Shown here: positions 44,664-53,282 of the stretch, piece by piece
Position numbering within the stretch: the first letter of the stretch is position 1
How the letters are laid out: each line of letters begins with the position of its first letter
Assembly: GCA_963664245.1 (NCBI GenBank)
Contig: OY760934.1
Span: forward strand, 496,001-560,000
Reading direction: 5' to 3'
DNA: 64,000 nt
Origin: GCA-2711565 sp963664245
Lineage (GTDB): Bacteria; Bacteroidota; Bacteroidia; Bacteroidales; GCA-2711565
Notes under the pieces: generated by a model
Seen by the model: only the letters and a program-made list of their open reading frames with translations
Told to the model about the DNA's origin: nothing
The model's database searches: none
Program-made: the position numbers and the translations under genes

Positions 44664-45530
44664 ATGAGAACATTGCATCTTTCACTGGCCATTGTTTTGG
44701 TTTTATCATTTAACACAGTTTTTTCTCAAAAAAAACTTCCCAATAATTTGTGTATTTCAGCCAAAGAATACAGGCTTTACCAGCTTATTAACGCCTTAAG
44801 AACCACAAATAAAATGCCCCAAATTGAGTTATCGGCTTCGCTTACCCATGTTGCCCACTTGCATGCTGCTGACTTAAAGCAAAACCACCCCGATACCAGT
44901 ATTTGCAACCTGCACTCATGGTCGAATAAAGGCGATTGGACACCTTGCTGTTACCAAGCATACGTTTACAAAGAAGATTGCATGTACGATAAACCCCGCG
45001 AACTTACACCATACCGTTTCAGGGGGTACGAACTGGCCTATAAAGATGCCGGAGAAATTAATCCCGACAGCTTAATGATGATTTGGATGGATTATTCGAA
45101 GGTTACGGATATGATCCTAAGCAAAGGAGATTACGAAGGCAAAAACTGGTTGGCCATAGGCATTGGTATCCGGGATAATTATGCCATGGTTTGGTTTGGG
45201 CAGGTAAAAGACAAAGAAGGTTCTCCTAAAATTTGCGGGGGCGAAAAAGTCAGTAAGGAAAAAATCCCACAAATCACTAATAAAAAGAACACTATTATTC
45301 GCGAAAAAACAGGGAAATATTACTTGATTTTTGGCAGTTTCGATAAACTTGAAGAAGCCGAACAGCAAATTAAAACATACTTCAAAAACGGGTTTACCAA
45401 TGCTAAAATAATAGCAAGTAAAGATAAAGTACGCATTGCACTTTCTGAACACGATGATCTAAAGGGTGCTAAAGAAGCAAAAAAATCGCTCGATAATAAA
45501 TATAAAGATGCGTGGATTATGAAGTTTTAA
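44664..45530 (+). CDS. Secreted CAP-domain protein with C-terminal SPOR domain
   Basis: This 288-residue exported protein has the signal peptide MRTLHLSLAIVLVLSFNTVFS. A CAP/SCP domain spans about 35-185, with histidines in LTHVAHLHAADLKQ and CNLHSW and several cysteines. A SPOR-like domain covers about 215-288 (GKYYLIFGSFDKLEEAEQQIKTYFKNGFTNAKI, repeated as KDKVRIALSEHDDLKGAKEAKKSL). SPOR domains bind denuded peptidoglycan at the division septum, so the protein probably works in the periplasm at the cell wall. The two halves are joined by a charged linker. Confidence 0.85.
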   Translation: MRTLHLSLAIVLVLSFNTVFSQKKLPNNLCISAKEYRLYQLINALRTTNKMPQIELSASLTHVAHLHAADLKQNHPDTSICNLHSWSNKGDWTPCCYQAYVYKEDCMYDKPRELTPYRFRGYELAYKDAGEINPDSLMMIWMDYSKVTDMILSKGDYEGKNWLAIGIGIRDNYAMVWFGQVKDKEGSPKICGGEKVSKEKIPQITNKKNTIIREKTGKYYLIFGSFDKLEEAEQQIKTYFKNGFTNAKIIASKDKVRIALSEHDDLKGAKEAKKSLDNKYKDAWIMKF

Positions 45531-45570
45531 GCCTGAAAACTTTTCCATTTTTTAATTTCAATTATTTTAA

Positions 45571-45578
45571 TATATTTG
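45571..45578 (+). promoter_or_regulatory. -7 element before the MORN/TPR operon
   Basis: TATATTTG matches TAnnTTTG exactly. It lies about 100 bases before the ATG at 45678, leaving a fairly long 5' leader in which I recognise no structure. Confidence 0.4.
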
Positions 45579-45677
45579 CTTTAGAACAATAGCACTAAGC
45601 TCCCCCATGCAATATTGTTTAATAGTATGTTGTGTATGTTTTTGAAGACAATAATGAAATACTAAATATATAATAAT

Positions 45678-48600
45678 ATGCAAAAACTTCTGATTACCCT
45701 ATTGGTAAGCCTTGTTGCATTTTCATCGTTATTAAATGCACAGGCAATTACCTCCCAAGAAATTATAAAAAAGGCCATTGAACTTCATGATGAAGAAAAA
45801 TACGATGACGCAATCAAACTTTTTAATAAGGTTCACGAGAATGATTCGAATTACGTGTGGATGCTCAGTGAAAAGGCCCTATCGTACATTAATTCCGATA
45901 AAAATGATAGTGCTATATATACGGTCCTAGAAGCCCTAAAAACACCTTCCCAATTTAAAAGGCATTTATACACAACCCTTGGAACAGCATACGATAATCT
46001 AAATCAAAGCGAAAAATCGATTGAAGTGTACAAAGAAGCCATTACAAAATATCCGTACAATTATTTATTGCATTATAACCTGGGGATCACATATCACAAA
46101 ATAGATAAGTTTGAGGAAGCTGTTACATGCTATCAAAATGCCTTAAAATGTAATCCTTTTCACTCTTCGAGCCACTTGCAATTAGGAAAGGTAATGGCCC
46201 GGCAAGGATATTTCACCAAGGCTTTTTTATCACTCGAAACATTTTTATGCCTGGAACCATATAGTGGGCGAAGCAACAAGGTGCTGATTTATCTCGAAAA
46301 CCTTGCGAATAGCACAATAGATACGGTTTTTGGCGAACCAATAACTCCGTTCATGGAGAATTCTCTTTATGCAGAATATGACAACATGATAAAATCTAAA
46401 GTTGTACTCACCAACGAGTTTGAAGCTATTATTGATTTTAATGCAAAATGTGTAAAACAAACCCAATTACTATTTGAAATTCTGCCATTTAAAAATAGTT
46501 TTAATGATTTCTGGTCCGAACTATATTTCCCGTTTTTTGACACCATCAAAAATGGGAATCACATCATTCCGTTCTTATACACGATTCTAAGATCAAGCAA
46601 CAAAGAATCGGTAAAAAAATACAACAAAAAGAATGAAAAAGAATTAAAAGCTTTTTATGGTACAGGAAGCTTTTTAACAAATTACAGAACAACAAAAAGC
46701 ATCACTTTAGAAGGAAAAGAACAATTAGTTCAGTGTGATTTTTACGACAACGGAGAACTATATTCCCTTGGAAACAGAAACACAAATAACGAAAGTATAG
46801 GGCCATGGGAATATTATTATCCCAATGGAGAATTACAAGCCAGGGGAAGTTTTAATAATGGAAAGAAAATCGGATTATGGAAATATTATAACCAAAAAGG
46901 ATATCTAACATCCAGTGAGAACTTCTCGGAAGAAAGCATATTAAACGGCGAATTCTGTAATTACCACGAATCAGGAAATAAAAGTGTTAGTGCAGAATAT
47001 GTTAACGGAAGTCTTAACGGTGAAGTAAAATGGTTTGACTATTACGGCAATCTTGTGTCTGTTATTCCATTCAAAAACGATGAACGTGATGGAAACGGAA
47101 AAGATTTTTACCCCACCAACGCGATAAAAAATATTTATACCTATGCGAACGGAATTTTAACCAATGATTTCATAAGCTATCACCCGAAAGGAAAAATTTT
47201 ATCCAAACAATTTTTTGTTAATGACACCATTGATGGAAGCTATGAAGAATTTTATGTAAATGGACAACTTAAGTCATCAGGAAAATACCTTAATGGTTAT
47301 AAAGACAGTACCTGGAGATATTATTATGTAAACGGAAATTTGAGCGATATTTGCGATTATAAAAGCGGAGAAATTGTTGGCACATGCTCAAGCTATTATC
47401 ACAACGGAATAATAAAAGAAATTTCCACATATAATGACAATGCAGAACTGGACGGGCTTTTCAAATATTTCACTCCAAAAGGGAAATTATATTTCGAAGA
47501 AGAATATACCAACGGGATCATTACAAAAACAGCTTCAATTGATCGCAACGGAAAAAAATATGGCATTTGCGAAACAATAAACGACACCCTTCATTTTAAA
47601 AGCTATAGCATTGATAAGAAACTCCGAATTTCAGGCATCTTAGTAAATGGTAAAAAAACAGGATTATGGGAATACTATTATAAAAACGGAAACCTCCAGT
47701 ATAAATACAATTATTCAGATGGTAAGCTGGATGGTGAAACCTACACCTATTACCCAAATGAAGTGATCAAAGAAAAATACATTTATAAAAAAGATATCCT
47801 TGATGGAGAATATATATCATACCATGAAAACGGGAACATACAAACCCAAGGGAACTATATTGATGGAAATTATTCAGGCTTATGGCACTATTACGGTTCA
47901 AATGGGAAACTTGAGCAACTAAATTATTATGAAAACGGGAGGATCACGGGTAATTCAATTTCATACGGTGTAAATGGAGAAATCATAAGCAAACGAAAGT
48001 TTAGCAATGGCTTATATATCGGACAATACGACTACAACCAAAATAATGAGATTATTAGTCGCAACAACCTACTGGACACCACTTACTACCGAGCCATGAG
48101 CGATTCAAATAGTAAAATTATGGACTGTTATATTGTTGGTGGATTATATGAAGGTCCATTAACCTGGTATCATCCTAATGGTCAAATTTTCTCACAAAAA
48201 ACATACATAAATGATTTGGCAGAAGGAGATTATGCCAGATACTTTGAAGACGGAAAGATAGAGATTAACGGAAACTTTCTGAACAACAATAAAATGGGAA
48301 AATGGACAACCTATCACGAAAACGGGAAGCCCCATTACATTGAAAACTTTTTCTTAGATGAAAATGATTCGTTGAACCTGACCTATTACGACAATGGAAA
48401 TATTTACATCGAAGAAGATTATTTTAACGGCATATTAGATGGCAATGTCACATACTATGAACCGGATGGCGAAAGAATGGTTAGGTTCATTTATTCTGAA
48501 GATGAATTAATCGGCTATCAATATAATTCTGCCAACGGAGACTTATGTGATACAATATTTATTACCGAAAACGACCAAAAAATTGTTGCTTACTATCAGG

Positions 48601-48950
48601 ATGGCGGTAAAAGTTATGAATGCCAACTAAAAGGTTTTGTTAAACATGGGCCCCGGTTTAAATATTTCAAAGACGGAAGCATCATGGAACAAAAAATATT
48701 TAAAAATGATTTATTAGATGGAGAAACATTAACGTACTACAAAAACGGAAAACGTAAAAGAAAGTTCATCTGTAAAGATGGAGATTACCAAGGTATTTAC
48801 CAATCATACTGGGAAAATGGAAAACCAAAAGAAACAATAAACTATGTTGACAATCAAAAACACGGAAAGCATATTTATTATAATAAAAAAGGAAAAATCA
48901 TAAAAACAGAATTATACTGGAACGACAGATTTATTGGTTATGAAAATTAA
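45678..48950 (+). CDS. Large secreted TPR and MORN-repeat protein
   Basis: This 1090-residue exported protein has a signal peptide (LLITLLVSLVAFSSLLNAQA). TPR repeats occupy about 25-200 (IKLFNKVHENDSNYVWMLSEKAL, AITKYPYNYLLHYNLGITYHK), and a helical linker extends to about 340. From there to the end there is a long array of MORN_2/YwqK-like repeats (GPWEYYYPNGELQARGSFNNGKK, repeated every 22-25 residues). The array likely forms an extended beta-solenoid for protein or surface contacts. It overlaps the next gene by 11 bases, so it heads an operon with two transglutaminase-like proteins. Confidence 0.88.
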   Translation: MQKLLITLLVSLVAFSSLLNAQAITSQEIIKKAIELHDEEKYDDAIKLFNKVHENDSNYVWMLSEKALSYINSDKNDSAIYTVLEALKTPSQFKRHLYTTLGTAYDNLNQSEKSIEVYKEAITKYPYNYLLHYNLGITYHKIDKFEEAVTCYQNALKCNPFHSSSHLQLGKVMARQGYFTKAFLSLETFLCLEPYSGRSNKVLIYLENLANSTIDTVFGEPITPFMENSLYAEYDNMIKSKVVLTNEFEAIIDFNAKCVKQTQLLFEILPFKNSFNDFWSELYFPFFDTIKNGNHIIPFLYTILRSSNKESVKKYNKKNEKELKAFYGTGSFLTNYRTTKSITLEGKEQLVQCDFYDNGELYSLGNRNTNNESIGPWEYYYPNGELQARGSFNNGKKIGLWKYYNQKGYLTSSENFSEESILNGEFCNYHESGNKSVSAEYVNGSLNGEVKWFDYYGNLVSVIPFKNDERDGNGKDFYPTNAIKNIYTYANGILTNDFISYHPKGKILSKQFFVNDTIDGSYEEFYVNGQLKSSGKYLNGYKDSTWRYYYVNGNLSDICDYKSGEIVGTCSSYYHNGIIKEISTYNDNAELDGLFKYFTPKGKLYFEEEYTNGIITKTASIDRNGKKYGICETINDTLHFKSYSIDKKLRISGILVNGKKTGLWEYYYKNGNLQYKYNYSDGKLDGETYTYYPNEVIKEKYIYKKDILDGEYISYHENGNIQTQGNYIDGNYSGLWHYYGSNGKLEQLNYYENGRITGNSISYGVNGEIISKRKFSNGLYIGQYDYNQNNEIISRNNLLDTTYYRAMSDSNSKIMDCYIVGGLYEGPLTWYHPNGQIFSQKTYINDLAEGDYARYFEDGKIEINGNFLNNNKMGKWTTYHENGKPHYIENFFLDENDSLNLTYYDNGNIYIEEDYFNGILDGNVTYYEPDGERMVRFIYSEDELIGYQYNSANGDLCDTIFITENDQKIVAYYQDGGKSYECQLKGFVKHGPRFKYFKDGSIMEQKIFKNDLLDGETLTYYKNGKRKRKFICKDGDYQGIYQSYWENGKPKETINYVDNQKHGKHIYYNKKGKIIKTELYWNDRFIGYEN

Positions 48951-50874
48951 GGCTTGTACATTCATATTACTTCTTTTATCGGTTTTATTTACTTACGCAA
49001 AAAAAGATTATGATGCTGAAACCATTCAGGAAGAATATAAAGATTATATTGCGGTTATACTAACAAAAGATGTCACGTATACCTTCGATATTACAGACAA
49101 TTTATTGGACATCAAAAAATACGTAAAAACAAAAAAGCTTATTTTAAATGAACACTCCAAAGCTTTAACCAACGACTACATTTATTTTAGCTCGATGAAT
49201 AAAGTAGATGGAATTGAAGCATATACTTTAGTTAAAGAAAAAAATAAGACAAGGAAAATACCCGTAACTCAGTTCAAGCAAACCGATGACCAAGACCATA
49301 GCATTTTTTTTGATGATTCAAAAGTAATTCAGTTCTCCTACCCTTCATTAGAGAAATTTGCTACGACCAACCTTGAATATCGTGTAAATTTTAAAAACCC
49401 CAGGTATATTTCAAGAAGCTTTTTTGATTCATTTTTACCGGTTTTACATTCGAGGGTTGTACTAAAAATACACAAAGACATTAGTGTTGGATTTAAATTG
49501 TTGAATACCGAAAAATTAAACTGTGAGCAAAAACAGTATACAAAAGGGAAATATAACTATTATGAATTTGAACTCAAAAAAATTGATGAGTTTAAACATT
49601 TAGCTTCCAGGAATTATACACTTAGCTATTACAGTCCGCATATCCTAATTTACCTTACAGAAACAAATATTGGGGATAAACAAGTCAAATACTACGGAGC
49701 ACTTAAAGACCTGCATCAATACTACGTAAGTTTGATGGAAAAGAAAGAAGAAAACAACTCAAAAGAATTTATAGAAACCGTAAAAAAAATCACACAAGAC
49801 TGTTCTACAAACAAAGAAAAAGCCAAAGCTATTTATTATTGGGTTCAGGAAAATATCAAATACGTTGCTTACGAGGAAGGCATGAAAGGCTTTATTCCTT
49901 TTCCGGCTAACGAAGTATTTGTAAAACGTTATGGCGACTGCAAAGGGATGACAAACCTTATCGTTGAAATGATGAAAATTGCAGGCATCAAAGCTTATCA
50001 TGCCTGGGTTGGAACCCGTTCTATTCCTTACGAATATGAGGCAACACCTCTGCCTGAAACCAGTAATCACATGGTAGCAATTTATTGCGATAATGATTCT
50101 ACTTATGTTTTAGACGGTACTTTTAAATATTTAGATTTTGGGGTTACTCCATATCACATCCAAAATAAAGATATTTTTTACTTCATCGACGATCAAAATT
50201 ACAAAGTATACCGGCCTAAAATTGCGCCGGCAAACTACAGTACCCTGTACGATTCGGTTCATCTTACGATAGATAATCTTTCGATAAAAGGGAAAGGAAA
50301 GCGCATCAATAAAGGATACACAAAAAACGAAATGGCTTATGCATTAGATGAAGTCAAAAAAGAGGATATGAACAAACGTTTAAGTACCATCCTCGAAAAA
50401 GGGAATAACAAATTTTATGTAACAGATCATCAACTTAAAAACATTTTCGAACATAATAAAAATGCCGAAATTGATTATGATTTTACTATCGATGACTATT
50501 GTAACATTATCAATGAAGAAATTTATATTAACCTGAATTTGGATAAGTCATACCAGGAACTTTTTATTGACACAACAAAAAAATGGGCTCCAATTGAAAA
50601 TGACTTTTATTGCGATGAAATTTTAGTTTGTACACTTGATATTCCTGATGGTTATTCTATTGATTACTTACCAAAAAATTATGAATTTCAGAACGAATTT
50701 TTTTCTGCGTCTATCAAATACTATGATAACGATCAAATGATTAAGATGTGGTTCAAAATTGAATTTAAATTCTTTTTCACCCTTGAAGCCCAAGTAAAAG
50801 AATGGAACCAAATGATTAAAGAATTAAAAAGACAATTTAGGGCTTCCATTGTATTAAAAAAAAATAAAAAATAA
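48940..50874 (+). CDS. Exported DUF3857/transglutaminase-like protein with intact triad
   Basis: This 644-residue exported protein has a signal peptide (MKIKACTFILLLLSVLFTYA). A DUF3857 domain (about 40-240) is followed by a transglutaminase-like domain. The triad is complete: C334 in RYGDCKGM, H377 in SNHMVAIY and D392 in VLDGTF. The C-terminal part (about 430-640) is beta-rich. I take the ATG at 48940, inside the end of the MORN gene, rather than an upstream in-frame TTG. Such proteins may cleave or crosslink peptides in the periplasm or at the surface. Confidence 0.87.
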   Translation: MKIKACTFILLLLSVLFTYAKKDYDAETIQEEYKDYIAVILTKDVTYTFDITDNLLDIKKYVKTKKLILNEHSKALTNDYIYFSSMNKVDGIEAYTLVKEKNKTRKIPVTQFKQTDDQDHSIFFDDSKVIQFSYPSLEKFATTNLEYRVNFKNPRYISRSFFDSFLPVLHSRVVLKIHKDISVGFKLLNTEKLNCEQKQYTKGKYNYYEFELKKIDEFKHLASRNYTLSYYSPHILIYLTETNIGDKQVKYYGALKDLHQYYVSLMEKKEENNSKEFIETVKKITQDCSTNKEKAKAIYYWVQENIKYVAYEEGMKGFIPFPANEVFVKRYGDCKGMTNLIVEMMKIAGIKAYHAWVGTRSIPYEYEATPLPETSNHMVAIYCDNDSTYVLDGTFKYLDFGVTPYHIQNKDIFYFIDDQNYKVYRPKIAPANYSTLYDSVHLTIDNLSIKGKGKRINKGYTKNEMAYALDEVKKEDMNKRLSTILEKGNNKFYVTDHQLKNIFEHNKNAEIDYDFTIDDYCNIINEEIYINLNLDKSYQELFIDTTKKWAPIENDFYCDEILVCTLDIPDGYSIDYLPKNYEFQNEFFSASIKYYDNDQMIKMWFKIEFKFFFTLEAQVKEWNQMIKELKRQFRASIVLKKNKK

Positions 50875-50885
50875 CATATTTAGTC

Positions 50886-52838
50886 ATGAAAATAAATCTT
50901 ACCGTAATAGCCTGCTTAATAATCACCTCCTGTTTTGCATCAAATGATTCAATTTACACTTGGGATACAACCCCTAAATATGCTGAATTAAATCCTGAAA
51001 ACGAAACAGAAAACATGGTTGGTATCTTTTATCATGAAAAAGATAATTACTACTATGATGGTGAACAAAAGGAATTAAAACTAATCAACATCATCCACAA
51101 AAAGATACGCGTCAATAACAACGAATCTATCGGGGATATTAATAAAATTTCGGTATCATTAACAAATGTTATCAAACTAATTGAAATTAAGGCACGAAGT
51201 ATAAAACCAGATGGCAGCATTATAGAATTCGACGAAAACAGTATTCGAGAGATAAAAGATGAAGAAAAAGGTAACAGCTATAAAATTTTTGCAATTGACG
51301 GGATAGAAACCGGGGACGATATTGAGTTTTATATTATCCGAAAAATGGATGGTTCATATTTTGGAAGATGTATTTTTCAAAATAGTTATCCTATTCAACA
51401 AGCGTCTTACGAACTGACTTGCCCCAAAAACCTTTCGTTCGATATTAAAGGCTATAATGGTTTTCCAAGCGCAAAACTCAGTGAAGAAAACGAAAACATC
51501 AAAAAATATGTTTGCTTACGCGAAAATATCCCGGCCATTAAAGCCGAGAAATTTTCTTTTTTAACCCCCAGAAAAGAACGCATCGAATACCGTCTGGATT
51601 ATAATATATATGCCGGAAAAAACCAATTGCTAACATGGAATGACGCTGCAAAAAGAATATACAATATTTTGTATAAGGATATCGACCAAAAAATTATTGA
51701 TAAATGGGCCAAGGAAATCAATCTCAAATCAAAATCTAAACTTGAGCAAATTAAAATAATTGAAGACTACCTTAAAAGCAATATTTACATTCAGGATTTT
51801 AATACCCCCCATTTTGAAAATCTAAACTTTGTATACGAAAACAAAGTAACTAACAAAAGAGGAATCGTCACCATATACGCAAACTTGCTTAAAAAATTTG
51901 ACATAAACCACGAAATCGTTTTGACTTCGCACAGAGATAAAATTAAGTTTGATGGGGATTTCCAGTCATGGAACTATTTAGTCGATTACCTGATTTATTT
52001 CCCCGATCTCGACATGTACATTGATCCCGTGATTACCGGGTATCGCTTAGGTTGTGTTGAAGGCACACTAACAGCTACCGAAGGATTATTTATTAAAATT
52101 ATCAGGATTGGAACTTTTGAGTCGGCTGTTGGCACAATCGCCTACATAAAACCTTCGACATACAAGGATAACTATTATAACATGAAAATTGACATTCATA
52201 TTGATATTGATGACTTATCAACAAATGTCAATACCATCCGGGGATTAAAGGGACTGAGCGGGGGTTCTTTACATCACTATTATAAAATGATGGACGAAGA
52301 ACAAAAACAAAACCTTTTCGACACCTACCTTGAAAGCGGAAAAATTAAATCAACAATCAATAAAACCGAAGTACTGGAAAACACAAGTATTGATTTTATG
52401 AAAGATGCCGAATTTATTTTTGAAAGTGATATCACCACCAATGACTATATTGATATTGCAGGAAACAAACTATTGTTAAAAGTTGGGGAAACAATTGGAA
52501 CACAGGCAGAAATGTATTTTGAAAAAGAACGAAAATCAGACATCGAAAATACATTTAACCGTTCGTACCTAAGGGAAATTAACGTTTATATTCCTGAAGG
52601 ATATAAAATTTCGAACCCCGAAGCCACGGTGTTCAACTACACAACTAATATAAATAATGAAACCGTTTTTTGTTTCATTTCAAATTATACGATCGAAAAC
52701 AACATTTACAAAATAACCATCGAAGAATACTATAACGATATTTATACAGATAAAAAATACATTGAAGAGTACACACAGGTGATAAATGCTGCGGCTGATT
52801 TTAACAAAGTGGTTTTATTAATTGAAGAAAAAGAATAA
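50886..52838 (+). CDS. Exported DUF3857/transglutaminase-like protein, probably catalytically inactive
   Basis: This 650-residue exported protein has a signal peptide (INLTVIACLIITSCFAS) with the same domain order as the preceding gene. DUF3857 spans about 40-230 and a transglutaminase-like region about 260-400. The cysteine motif expected as GDCKG reads TNKRGIVTIY here. The histidine position reads SWNYLVDY, and only the DP of MYIDPV remains. It therefore looks like a pseudo-transglutaminase. The gene starts 12 bases after its active-looking paralogue, and the two may form a pair. Confidence 0.82.
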   Translation: MKINLTVIACLIITSCFASNDSIYTWDTTPKYAELNPENETENMVGIFYHEKDNYYYDGEQKELKLINIIHKKIRVNNNESIGDINKISVSLTNVIKLIEIKARSIKPDGSIIEFDENSIREIKDEEKGNSYKIFAIDGIETGDDIEFYIIRKMDGSYFGRCIFQNSYPIQQASYELTCPKNLSFDIKGYNGFPSAKLSEENENIKKYVCLRENIPAIKAEKFSFLTPRKERIEYRLDYNIYAGKNQLLTWNDAAKRIYNILYKDIDQKIIDKWAKEINLKSKSKLEQIKIIEDYLKSNIYIQDFNTPHFENLNFVYENKVTNKRGIVTIYANLLKKFDINHEIVLTSHRDKIKFDGDFQSWNYLVDYLIYFPDLDMYIDPVITGYRLGCVEGTLTATEGLFIKIIRIGTFESAVGTIAYIKPSTYKDNYYNMKIDIHIDIDDLSTNVNTIRGLKGLSGGSLHHYYKMMDEEQKQNLFDTYLESGKIKSTINKTEVLENTSIDFMKDAEFIFESDITTNDYIDIAGNKLLLKVGETIGTQAEMYFEKERKSDIENTFNRSYLREINVYIPEGYKISNPEATVFNYTTNINNETVFCFISNYTIENNIYKITIEEYYNDIYTDKKYIEEYTQVINAAADFNKVVLLIEEKE

Positions 52839-52894
52839 TTAGAATAGCAACAACAGCCTGTAAAATATTATATAACTAAAACAACACAATAACG

Positions 52895-53188
52895 ATGTCT
52901 TCCGCTGGTCATATTATTGATATGATTAACCGAATGAAATATAATCGGTCGATCTTAAAAAAAAGAAAAAAACACCAAGAAATTATTGAGTGTTACCACA
53001 AAAACGAAAGACATCCTATAACTTCCACTCAAAAACCATACACAAAAAAAGCAAAACAAAAAATCAGTTACATTCTGAAAAACAATCATGAACGTAATCG
53101 AAAAAGATTATTACTCAATTTGTTTCTAGCGATAATAATTACTTCATTATTTATTGTTCTTTTTTATTATATAATTATCCCTCACTAA
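52895..53188 (+). CDS. Small basic protein with one C-terminal membrane helix
   Basis: This 97-residue protein is strongly basic for its first 68 residues (RSILKKRKKHQEII, HPITSTQKPYTKKAKQK). It then has one membrane helix (LLLNLFLAIIITSLFIVLFY, about 69-90) at the C-terminus. I recognise no family. It follows the second DUF3857 gene by 56 bases and precedes a terminator, so it is probably the last gene of that operon. A membrane-anchored partner is possible but unproven. Confidence 0.65.
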   Translation: MSSAGHIIDMINRMKYNRSILKKRKKHQEIIECYHKNERHPITSTQKPYTKKAKQKISYILKNNHERNRKRLLLNLFLAIIITSLFIVLFYYIIIPH

Positions 53189-53225
53189 TATTTGAACACA
53201 TCAGTTATTAGAAACTTATACCTAA

Positions 53226-53263
53226 AAAAAATCCCTTCTTAAAAAATTAAAAAGGGATTTTTG
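53226..53263. terminator. Bidirectional intrinsic terminator
   Basis: AAAAATCCCTT and AAGGGATTTTT enclose an A-rich loop of 14 bases. The hairpin lies between the convergent small membrane-protein gene and the LruC gene. Confidence 0.75.
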
Positions 53264-53282
53264 ATTCAAAAAACATTCATTC

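Noticed and set aside
45678..48950. MORN array as a YwqK-type antitoxin
   Set aside because: YwqK-like annotation follows only from the repeat. The protein is exported, very long and TPR-linked, and there is no toxin gene beside it.
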